From assembly GCF_030268225.1 (NCBI RefSeq), contig NZ_BSQG01000005.1, positions 248,001-312,000 on the forward strand: a DNA stretch of 64,000 nucleotides. The letters run 5' to 3'. The translations under genes were made by a program, and so were the position numbers. Every line of letters begins with the position of its first letter. Position 1 is the first letter of the stretch. Positions 57,420-64,000 of this stretch are shown piece after piece. This DNA is from Nocardiopsis ansamitocini (lineage in GTDB: Bacteria; Actinomycetota; Actinomycetes; Streptosporangiales; Streptosporangiaceae). A model generated the notes under the pieces. It did not search any database. It was not told where the DNA came from and was given only the letters and a program-made list of their open reading frames with translations.

Positions 57420-58010
57420 TCAGAGGCCCTGACCGGCGACCGCTCGTCCGCCGTCTTTTCGCGGGTCGTCACGCAGGACCGACATCAGCAGTGCGTCGTG
57501 GCGACGGCCTTCCCACAGCAGCGCGTCGCGCATCCGCCCTTCGACGGTGAAACCACAGGAGAGATAGGCGGCGATGGCGCGCATGTTGAACGCATAGACA
57601 CGAAGCCAGACCCGGTGGAGTCCGATCCGGTCGAAGGCGTAGTCGAGCAACAGGCGGGTCGCCTCCTTGCCGAGACCACGACCGGTGAACTCGATCGCCG
57701 AGAGCGCGATGCGGTAGGCCGCGCTCTCGTTGTCGACATCAACGCTCATAAGGGACAGTTCGCCGAAGAACCTGCCGCTGTGCTGCTCGATGATCGCCAG
57801 GTCCAGCCGGTCGGCCTGCGCGTCGCGGGTGGCGCACCAGTCCTCGGCCTCCTTCCGGTCGAGGAACCGATGGGTGCCGGTCAACCTCCGAACCTCGGGG
57901 TCCAACGTCGAGGCGTGAAAGACCTCAGCGTGCTCCTCGGTCAGCGGTACCAGTCGAACGTGCTCGCCGGCCAGTACCGGCTTCTCGCGCAGTGCGGTCA
58001 TGTCGATCAT
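57420..58010 (-). CDS. GNAT acetyltransferase, RimJ/RimL-like
   Basis: A 196-residue GNAT acetyltransferase. It has HVRLVPLTEEHAEVF at the start, the acetyl-CoA site IEFTGRGLGKEATRLLLDYAF (about 110-130, with RGLGKEA), and the C-terminal NMRAIAAYLSCGFTVEGRMRDAL motif typical of the RimJ/RimL/SpeG-like branch. It could acetylate an N-terminus, a polyamine or a drug. ATG 58010 has GGAG ten bases upstream; ATG 58001 is an alternative. Region 58011-58282 shows no further gene. Confidence 0.85.
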   Translation of the reverse strand: MIDMTALREKPVLAGEHVRLVPLTEEHAEVFHASTLDPEVRRLTGTHRFLDRKEAEDWCATRDAQADRLDLAIIEQHSGRFFGELSLMSVDVDNESAAYRIALSAIEFTGRGLGKEATRLLLDYAFDRIGLHRVWLRVYAFNMRAIAAYLSCGFTVEGRMRDALLWEGRRHDALLMSVLRDDPRKDGGRAVAGQGL

Positions 58011-58282
58011 CGGTACGAGGCTCCGGTCGTCCGGGGGGAAGCAGGTCCGGGAGTTCATATTTAGAGGGGGTGAAACCGATTCCGCAACTTCATGTGAAGG
58101 ATTAGGGTCGGAAGGTCGTCAGCAGCTCCGGGCGGTCCGTATCCCATCGGCAGGGGAGCGCTCACAGCCTAAGCGTTTGTACCGAAGCTGCCCCGGTCAT
58201 CGACCCGAGGGGATGAGCGAGTGCCCGCACAGTCCGCCGATGGTGCAATCCAGGCCCCCGCAGGATCCGCCGAGGGAGAACG

Positions 58283-59518
58283 GTGACCGGCGTTCAGCGC
58301 ACAACGGCGCCACCCGATGCCCAGGCGCAGCGGGCCAGGACCTCCGTGCTCGCACTGTTCGCGATCAACGGTTTCACCTACACCAACGTGGTGCCCTGGC
58401 TGCCGATCATCAAGGACCGGTTGGACCTGTCCAACGCCGCACTGGGGACCGCGATCGCGGCGATGCCGTTGGGCGCGGCGTTGACCGGAATGGTGGCGGG
58501 ACCGCTCATCGCACGGTTTGGCAGCGGCCGGGTCGCGGTCGCCTCCGGAATCCTGGCCGCGTGGACGCTGCCGGTCGTGGCGCTCGCTCCGTCCTGGTGG
58601 GTACTGGCCACGGCGCTCTTCGTACTGGGGTGCGGCGACACCTGGGGCGACTCCGCGATGAACGCCCACGGGTTGCGGGTGCAGAGGCGCTATGCGCGCA
58701 CCATCATCAACACCTTCCACGCGGTCTGGAGCATCGCGGCGGTTGCGGGCGGACTCCTGGGCGTCCTCATGGCCGGGCTGGGAATACCCATCGTCGGACA
58801 CTTGACGGGCGTCGCCGTGACGCTGACCCTGGCGTCGTTGGTGGCGGCGCAGTTCCTGCTGGGCGGCGCCGAGCACAGCGAACGGGCCGACGGGGCCACC
58901 ACGGTGCGGGGCCGACGATGGCGACTGCCTTCAGGGGCTCTGGGCCTGCTGATGGCGCTGAGCGTCCTGCTGATGCTCTCGGGCGCGATCGAGGATGCGG
59001 CGGCTTCCTGGGGCGCGGTCTACATGCGTGACGAACTCTCCGCGACCGCTTTCCTGGCCGGACTGCCCTTCGTCGCCTGCCAGGCGATGATGACGCTGGG
59101 CCGCCTGGTGGGCGACCGGCTCACCGACGCGTTCGGAGCGGTGACGGTGGCCCGGAGCGGCCTTCTGCTGTCTGCGGTCGGGCTCGGCATCGCACTGGCC
59201 GGTGGCGGCCAGATGCTGACGATCGTCGGGTTCGGTCTGTGCGGACTGGGGGTGGCTCCCCTCTTTCCGCTCGCGTTGGCCGCGGCCGGTGAGATCCCGG
59301 GCGTGCGCAGCGGTGACGGCGTGACCGTGGTGGCGTGGTTGGCCAGGCTGGGATTCCTGGCCTTCCCGCCCCTGATCGGCGCCATCGGTGACCTGTCGTC
59401 GCTACGCGTGGGCCTGCTGGCGGTTCCGGTGGCCGGCCTGGTCGCTGCGTGCCTGGCCTGGAGTCTGCGTCCACGCACAGCGGTTCCGGGCCGGCTCCCG
59501 GGTGACGGCTCCGGCTAG
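58283..59518 (+). CDS. MFS transporter
   Basis: A 411-residue major-facilitator protein with 12 membrane segments. It has FAINGFTYTNVVPWLPIIKDRLDLSNAALG and an MFS loop after helix 2 (GPLIARFGSGRV). The GDTWGDSAMNAHGLRVQRRY segment resembles YbjJ-like transporters of the fucose permease-related group. Substrate unknown. GTG 58283 follows GGAGAACG. Its TAG shares two bases with the stop of the convergent HNH gene. Confidence 0.85.
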   Translation: MTGVQRTTAPPDAQAQRARTSVLALFAINGFTYTNVVPWLPIIKDRLDLSNAALGTAIAAMPLGAALTGMVAGPLIARFGSGRVAVASGILAAWTLPVVALAPSWWVLATALFVLGCGDTWGDSAMNAHGLRVQRRYARTIINTFHAVWSIAAVAGGLLGVLMAGLGIPIVGHLTGVAVTLTLASLVAAQFLLGGAEHSERADGATTVRGRRWRLPSGALGLLMALSVLLMLSGAIEDAAASWGAVYMRDELSATAFLAGLPFVACQAMMTLGRLVGDRLTDAFGAVTVARSGLLLSAVGLGIALAGGGQMLTIVGFGLCGLGVAPLFPLALAAAGEIPGVRSGDGVTVVAWLARLGFLAFPPLIGAIGDLSSLRVGLLAVPVAGLVAACLAWSLRPRTAVPGRLPGDGSG

Positions 59519-60270
59519 GAGGCGCAGGTGTCGAGCATTTCGGTCAGTCCGTCGTGGTCGGCTGTGGAGACAGGGAGTTCGTAGCGATGGCTCACGTCCA
59601 CGTATGCCACGGCATAGGAGCAGCGGTACCCCTCGTAGGGCTGCCATTCCCCGGGACCGGAGTCGCTCTTCTGCCGGTTGGCGGGACCGTCGGAGGCCAA
59701 CAGGTTGCCGAAGTCGTTGGCGAACTCCACACGCCGGTCGCGATCCCACTGGTCGGCTCCCATACGCCAGGCCAGTGAGAGCGGCACCACGTGATCGATC
59801 TGCACCGCCTGGGGGTCCTGGCTGCTGAACTCGATGCTCTGGCCGGTGTAGGGGTCGTCCAGTGTGCCGCTGTGCACCTTGCAGTCGGGGGCGATATCGG
59901 TGTCGGTGAGGTCGCGGGCGAGCACGTCGTTGCGGGTGGAGCAGCCGTTCTTGTCGGTGTCGATCCAGCCGCTGCCGAACTCGCTGCGTTCGTAGTCGCC
60001 GCGGGGTGCGGGCTCGGTGATCTGGAGGGCGGCCAACTGCTCGCGGGCCTGCTCCGCATCGGCCTCGGTGGCCGGTCCCTGCTGCTCGGTGCTGCCACCG
60101 GAACCGCCCTGGCCCTCCTGGCCGCTGAGGTCGCGGAAGACATCGATGACGTTGTTGCCGGTGAGGAAGGCAACCAGGAGTGCGGCCACCGCCAGCGCAG
60201 CGATGGAGGCGACCAGGCCGGTGATGGTGGACTTCGGGGACTTGGGGGGCTTCTTGGTCGATCGCGCCAT
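59515..60270 (-). CDS. Membrane-anchored or secreted HNH nuclease
   Basis: A 251-residue protein with a basic N-terminus (KKPPKSPKS), one membrane segment (about 17-39), a Gly/Ser/Gln linker, then an HNH domain of the DUF1524/GmrSD-like secreted type. The active-site region reads QIDHVVPLSLAWRMGADQW, then FANDFGNLLASDGPANRQKSD. Four Cys in the outer domain could form disulfides (NGCS, DCK, RCS, TCAS). It probably degrades DNA outside the cell for nutrition or competition. It lies 70 bases after the YihY/BrkB gene. Confidence 0.88.
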   Translation of the reverse strand: MARSTKKPPKSPKSTITGLVASIAALAVAALLVAFLTGNNVIDVFRDLSGQEGQGGSGGSTEQQGPATEADAEQAREQLAALQITEPAPRGDYERSEFGSGWIDTDKNGCSTRNDVLARDLTDTDIAPDCKVHSGTLDDPYTGQSIEFSSQDPQAVQIDHVVPLSLAWRMGADQWDRDRRVEFANDFGNLLASDGPANRQKSDSGPGEWQPYEGYRCSYAVAYVDVSHRYELPVSTADHDGLTEMLDTCAS

Positions 60271-60339
60271 TTTGCTCTCTTCGCCCGCCCGGGTCGGGGC
60301 GGGGTCGTGGGGGGATACTCGTCGGGTCGGGGTCGGGGA

Positions 60340-61554
60340 TCAGTGGTCCTCGGTGGTGCGCGATGCGATGGTCGCACTCTCACCGGCAGGCCGGGCAACA
60401 GGGACGGCGGGCGCGGGACAGGCAGCGACGTCATCGGGGACGGGGCGGTCGGGGGCGTCCTCTCGGCCAACAGCACCGGTGTCCACGGGGGGCGCTCCGT
60501 CGGTCACCGTCTCGCCGGGGGTGTCATCGTTGCCGTTGTTGCCTTTCTTGGCTTCCGTGCTCTCGGCAAGGCTCTGTAGCGCCTCCTCCCGGTAGCGCAC
60601 GTTGCGCACGGCCCAGGCATGCCGGCGGGCAGCGATCTCGGCGCGGGCCTCAGCGGTTGTGGGGGTGGGCCACATCGCGTCGATCTCGGCGTTGAGGGAG
60701 GAGCCGATCAGGATCGCCAGCGCCATGACGTACAGCCAGGCCATGATCGCGATGGGGGCGGCCAAGGAACCGTAGATGCTCACCTGGCCGAACGAGACGT
60801 CCAGGTAGACCCGCAGGCCGACCGAGCCCAGCAGCAGGATCAGCATCGCGAGGATGCCGCCGGGCAGGTGGCGCCATAGCGGGGTGCGCACCGGGACGCT
60901 GACCGTGTAGAGAGTGACGATGCAGACCAGCAGGAGGATGCCGACGGCCGGCCAGTAGGCCAGGCGCAAGGGCTCGTCGAGGAAGGGCAGCAGGCGGCGG
61001 ATGAGGTCGGGACCGGCGACCAGGACCGGCAACACGAGCAGCGCGAACAACAGTCCGCCCAGGTAGGCCAGGAAGGCGAGCCCGCGATGATGGATATAGC
61101 CGCGCACATCGGCCAGTCCGTAGGCGATGGTGATCGACTCGATGAAGACGCTCATGGCCCGCGACCCCGACCACAGCGACACCAGGAAGGTCAGCGAGAT
61201 GATCCCGCCCTGGACACCGCCGAGGAAGTCGTCGACCAGGGGTGCCACCAGGGAGTCCACGGTTTCGCTGGTCAGGACCCGGGCGGCCAGGTCGAGGATC
61301 CAGACCCGGATCTCCAGAACGGTGTCGGCGCCGAGCACCGAGCTGTAGTAGCCGAGGGTGCCCAGCAGTCCAAGCAGGAGGGCCGGCAGCGACAACAGGG
61401 TGAAGAATGCCGATTCGGCGGCGAGCCCCAGGACACGCACCCGAATGACCGACTTGACGGTACGCACGACGAGTGTGCCGGCCGCGCCAGTACGCGGATG
61501 GCGGTCACGCGCGTCCTCCGCGGCCTGGCGGATCCGGTCCGAGATGCGTCGCAC
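60340..61554 (-). CDS. YihY/BrkB family membrane protein
   Basis: A 404-residue membrane protein with six predicted helices in the YihY/virulence-factor BrkB arrangement (LAAESAFFTLLSLPALLLG, RGLAFLAYLGGLLFALLVLP, SFGQVSIYGSLAAPIAIMAWLYVMALAILIG by segments, then ...NAEID). A long hydrophilic tail (about 315-404) is rich in Asp, Pro and Ala. The family is proposed to be a transporter but its function is not settled. The start is GTG 61554. Confidence 0.88.
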   Translation of the reverse strand: MRRISDRIRQAAEDARDRHPRTGAAGTLVVRTVKSVIRVRVLGLAAESAFFTLLSLPALLLGLLGTLGYYSSVLGADTVLEIRVWILDLAARVLTSETVDSLVAPLVDDFLGGVQGGIISLTFLVSLWSGSRAMSVFIESITIAYGLADVRGYIHHRGLAFLAYLGGLLFALLVLPVLVAGPDLIRRLLPFLDEPLRLAYWPAVGILLLVCIVTLYTVSVPVRTPLWRHLPGGILAMLILLLGSVGLRVYLDVSFGQVSIYGSLAAPIAIMAWLYVMALAILIGSSLNAEIDAMWPTPTTAEARAEIAARRHAWAVRNVRYREEALQSLAESTEAKKGNNGNDDTPGETVTDGAPPVDTGAVGREDAPDRPVPDDVAACPAPAVPVARPAGESATIASRTTEDH

Positions 61555-61726
61555 AGGTCAAAGCTACTGTTCGAACCGGCACAGGGCGGGCCCTACACGG
61601 CACAGGCTATGGATTCACACCGTTTCGATGGCGAACCGTGACCACTGCGCCACATATCCCACTCAATCAGTCAGTTAAAGGTAGTTAACGTGACGCGGCT
61701 CACTGTCGAGCCGGGACGCCCATGCC

Positions 61727-61763
61727 TGGACAAAGGTTTCTCCGGCATGTCATTGTCGTTCCT
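61727..61763 (+). promoter_or_regulatory. Candidate promoter of the sulfur-assimilation leader
   Basis: TGGACA (61727-61732) and TCATTG (61750-61755) are separated by 17 bases. The ATG of the leader peptide begins eight bases after the -10-like hexamer, so a leaderless transcript is possible; no Shine-Dalgarno is visible. The -10 match is weak. Confidence 0.4.
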
Positions 61764-61853
61764 ATGACTGCTGCTATCGACCCGATGCTCTGCGTGCGCC
61801 GGCACGTGGACTTCCTTCGGGTCCGCAGCGCCATCTGTCGCAACGTCGGTTGA
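61764..61853 (+). CDS. Cysteine-containing leader peptide (putative attenuator uORF)
   Basis: The 29-codon frame reads MTAAIDPMLCVRRHVDFLRV then RSAICRNVG. It matches the pattern of short actinobacterial leader peptides found before sulfur-assimilation genes (R-x-H-x-D-F-x-R-x-x-S-A-x-C-R). It has two Cys codons, TGC at codon 10 and TGT at codon 25 near the end. Ribosome stalling at low charged tRNA-Cys would keep the mRNA open and let the downstream sulfite reductase genes be expressed, as shown for cysteine-responsive leader ORFs in mycobacteria. Translation is probably leaderless. Confidence 0.85.
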   Translation: MTAAIDPMLCVRRHVDFLRVRSAICRNVG

Positions 61854-62088
61854 TTCCACGCCAGCTTTGTAGCTATTTCCGCCCTATACGGGGCCAGCTC
61901 AGCGCCGACGTTGCTCTCGCTCTCTCGCTTCCTCCCTGCCACGCGCACAATGACGTCCACGGTACGGGAGCCCTGCGGGATGCACGTCTTCTGGGCCGGT
62001 CCACAACCCGCACCGCCGGCCGCGCTCCCGGGTACCAGCCCTCGACCCGCGGCTCGGTCGACACCCAGAGACTTCGGAGGACCCCGCG
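61854..62088 (+). other. Leader RNA between uORF and sulfite reductase gene
   Basis: No gene. A pyrimidine-rich stretch of about 33 bases (61910-61943, repeated CTCTCGCT-like runs) resembles a Rho loading site. No clear intrinsic terminator is visible. This fits Rho-dependent attenuation controlled by translation of the uORF. Confidence 0.45.
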
Positions 62089-63765
62089 ATGCCTCCCGCA
62101 TCAGCAGCGACCGCCCGTCCCCGCCGCGGCGAGGGCCAATGGGCCCTCGGCTACCGTGAACCGCTGAACAAGAACGAGGAGAACAAGAAGAACGACGACG
62201 GACTCAACGTCCGCGATCGGATCATCAACGTCTACTCCAAGCGGGGCTTCGACTCCATCGACCCGGCCGATCTGCGCGGCCGGTTCCGCTGGTTCGGTCT
62301 CTACACCCAGCGCGCACCGGGCATCGACGGCGGCAAGACCGCGGTCCTGGAACCCGAGGAGCTCGACGCCCGCTACTTCATGCTGCGCGTGCGCATCGAC
62401 GGCGGTCAGCTCAGCGTCGCCCAGCTGCGGGCCGTGGCCGAGGTCTCCACCGCCTACGGGCGCGACACGGCCGACATCACCGACCGCCAGAACGTGCAGT
62501 TGCACTGGGTGCGGGTCGAGGACGTGCCTGCCATCTGGGACCGGCTGGAGTCGGTGGGACTGTCCACGATGGAGGCGTGCGGCGACACCCCCCGGGTGAT
62601 CCTGGGCTGTCCACTGGCCGGAATCGCCGAGGACGAGATCATCGACGGTACGCCGCAGATCCAGAAGATCTACGACGACTACATCGGCTCCCCCGAGTTC
62701 TCCAACCTTCCGCGCAAGTTCAAGACCCTCATCAGCGGCAACCCGTTGACCGCCGACACCCGACTGATCAACGACATCTCCTTCATCGGCGTCATCGGCC
62801 CCGACGGCGCCCCGGGGTTCGACCTGTACGTGGGCGGGGGCCTGTCCACGAACCCGATGCTGGCCAAGCGGCTGGGGACCTTCGTACGCCCCGAGCAGGT
62901 GCCCGAGGTCTGGGCCGGAGTCTGCGGCATCTTCCGCGACTACGGCTACCGCAGGCTGCGCCACCGCGCCCGCATCAAGTTCCTGATCAAGGACTGGGGG
63001 GCCGAGAAGTTCCGCGAGGTACTGGAGAAGGAGTACCTCGGCTACGCGCTGGCGGACGGCCCCGACTCCGGTATCGCCGAAGGTTCGCTGCGCGACCACG
63101 TGGGCGTGCACCGCCAGCAGGACGGCCGGTTCTACGTCGGATTCGCCCCGCGGGTGGGGCGGGTCTCGGGAACCCTCCTGGACCGGGTCGCCGATATCGC
63201 CGAGGCACACGGGTCGGACCGCATCCGTACGACCACCGACCAGAAACTGGTCGTCCTCGACATCGACGAGGACCGGGTCGAGTCGATCGTGGCGGCGCTG
63301 GAAGCCGAGGACCTCCAGGTCCGGCCCAGTACCTTCCGCCGTCAGACGATGGCCTGCACGGGCATCGAGTTCTGCAAGCTCGCCATCGTCGAGACCAAGG
63401 GGCGGGCGATGACCTTGATCGAGGAGCTGGAGCGACGGCTCCCGGAGTTCTCCGAGCAGCTGACCATCAACGTCAACGGCTGCCCGAACTCCTGCGCGCG
63501 CATCCAGGTGGCCGACATCGGGCTGAAGGGCCAACTGGTCACCGACTCCGCGGGCAACCAGGTCGAGGGCTACCAGATCCACTTGGGCGGCAGCCTGGGC
63601 CTGGAGACGGCCGGGTTCGGCCGCAAGGTACGCGGGCTCAAGGCCACCGCCGAGGAACTGCCCGACTACGTCGAGCGGGTGTTGCGCCGTTTCCTGGCGC
63701 AGAAGCAGGAGGGCGAGGCGTTCGCGACCTGGGTGACCCGAGCCGAGGAGGCGGACCTCAAGTGA
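62089..63765 (+). CDS. sirA: Ferredoxin-dependent sulfite (nitrite/sulfite) reductase
   Basis: A 558-residue siroheme and 4Fe-4S enzyme with two ferredoxin-like half repeats. It has TADITDRQNVQLHWV and the cluster ligands TMACTGIEFCKLA (about 420-430) and NGCPNSCAR (about 464-472), giving C-x5-C...C-x3-C. This form, close to mycobacterial SirA, reduces sulfite to sulfide for cysteine synthesis; nitrite reduction is the alternative. GGAGG lies about eight bases before the ATG. The cysteine leader peptide and the following zinc-ribbon gene support the assimilatory role. Confidence 0.92.
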   Translation: MPPASAATARPRRGEGQWALGYREPLNKNEENKKNDDGLNVRDRIINVYSKRGFDSIDPADLRGRFRWFGLYTQRAPGIDGGKTAVLEPEELDARYFMLRVRIDGGQLSVAQLRAVAEVSTAYGRDTADITDRQNVQLHWVRVEDVPAIWDRLESVGLSTMEACGDTPRVILGCPLAGIAEDEIIDGTPQIQKIYDDYIGSPEFSNLPRKFKTLISGNPLTADTRLINDISFIGVIGPDGAPGFDLYVGGGLSTNPMLAKRLGTFVRPEQVPEVWAGVCGIFRDYGYRRLRHRARIKFLIKDWGAEKFREVLEKEYLGYALADGPDSGIAEGSLRDHVGVHRQQDGRFYVGFAPRVGRVSGTLLDRVADIAEAHGSDRIRTTTDQKLVVLDIDEDRVESIVAALEAEDLQVRPSTFRRQTMACTGIEFCKLAIVETKGRAMTLIEELERRLPEFSEQLTINVNGCPNSCARIQVADIGLKGQLVTDSAGNQVEGYQIHLGGSLGLETAGFGRKVRGLKATAEELPDYVERVLRRFLAQKQEGEAFATWVTRAEEADLK

Positions 63766-63809
63766 GTACCGGACACCGAACGGACCGCGCGGAGGTGGCC
63801 CGCCGATGA
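63762..63809 (+). CDS. 15-codon ORF linking sirA to the zinc-ribbon gene
   Basis: GTG 63762 overlaps the sirA stop (GTGA at 63762-63765). The frame runs 15 codons and stops with a TGA that overlaps the next ATG (ATGA at 63806-63809). It exactly bridges the two genes and contains the GGAGGTGG site of the next gene. It may simply keep ribosomes moving across the junction. Confidence 0.3.
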   Translation: MSTGHRTDRAEVARR

Positions 63810-64000
63810 GCGAGCGAGCCGCACCCTACTACTGCCCTTACTGCGGTGACGAAGACCTGGAACCGCACGAGGGGGACGGGGAGAAGGGATCAGGCTATGC
63901 CTGGGCCTGCGCCTCGTGCGCCCGCGTGTTCCGGGTCAAGTTCGTGGGCCTTCGTGCCGCTGCCATCGCCGAGGCGGGACGCGCTACACCGACGCTGGAG
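63806..64000 (+). CDS. Zinc-ribbon protein, partial (runs off the window)
   Basis: The first 65 codons are visible. The start is APYYCPYCGDEDLEPHE, followed by WACASCARVFRVKF. The two CxxC pairs form a zinc ribbon. Small proteins of this kind occur regularly after the sulfite reductase gene in actinomycete sulfur-assimilation operons. Their role is not established. GGAGGTGG precedes the ATG. Confidence 0.8.
   Translation, partial: MSERAAPYYCPYCGDEDLEPHEGDGEKGSGYAWACASCARVFRVKFVGLRAAAIAEAGRATPTLE

Noticed and set aside
1-64000. tRNA, rRNA, insertion sequences, integrases or phage genes
   Set aside because: I looked for cloverleaf ends, transposase motifs and flanking repeats and found none that I could support.
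63782-64000. Possible second start for the zinc-ribbon gene upstream of 63806
   Set aside because: No in-frame start with a ribosome site; GGAGGTGG fits ATG 63806.

Overview
The window is high-GC actinobacterial chromosome (roughly 70% G+C by eye). It has GTG starts, GGAGG-type ribosome sites, DtxR/IdeR-type iron boxes, Zur boxes, a WhiB-like gene and a Streptomyces-type subtilisin inhibitor. The gene set recalls Nocardiopsaceae such as Thermobifida or Nocardiopsis, whose fuscachelin locus has a similar parts list. That placement is inference; no marker gene fixes the genus.

Region 1 (1-10.2 kb) is iron-related with accessory inserts. It holds the tail of a Ser/Asp-rich peptide and a JmjC-type oxygenase, then an iron-box FhuF-like Fe-S protein. 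A TetR gene follows, divergent from an esterase gene that sits behind a decayed amidohydrolase. Next are a siderophore-binding lipoprotein under a double iron box, a low-GC type IV restriction enzyme, a siderophore-interacting reductase and an EntS-like exporter.

Region 2 (10.3-34.9 kb, minus strand) is one apparent operon of about 24.6 kb behind a double iron box at 34952-34979. Its order is 2,3-dihydroxybenzoate (DHB) dehydrogenase, isochorismate synthase, DHB-AMP ligase, isochorismatase, ornithine N-hydroxylase, stand-alone aryl carrier protein, three NRPSs and MbtH. The NRPSs read C-A-T-C-A-T-C-A-T-E, C-A-T and C-A-T-TE. By-eye A-domain codes suggest Gly, Gly, a basic residue (Arg-like) with epimerisation, Gly, and N5-hydroxyornithine. 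Two of the C domains are EntF-like. This predicts a mixed catecholate-hydroxamate siderophore with no Ser or Thr module.

Region 3 (35-45.4 kb) carries zinc-starvation genes. Three Zur-like boxes precede cysteine-poor L28/S14, an Mrf-like (Rv0106-type) protein with a cysteine-poor S18, and a permease pair. A protease inhibitor and an ABC sugar importer with an IclR regulator lie among them.

Region 4 (45.4-61.6 kb) is mostly housekeeping. It includes an oxidoreductase, a DEAD-box helicase with an RG-rich repeat tail, an enoyl-CoA hydratase, an ABC-F ATPase, membrane proteins and a WhiB-like regulator. It also has a phosphoribosyltransferase fused to a seemingly dead hydrolase, a secreted HNH nuclease and a YihY/BrkB protein.

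Region 5 (61.6-64 kb) starts sulfur assimilation. A 29-codon cysteine-containing leader peptide precedes sulfite/nitrite reductase, followed by a 15-codon coupling ORF and a zinc-ribbon gene cut by the window end.
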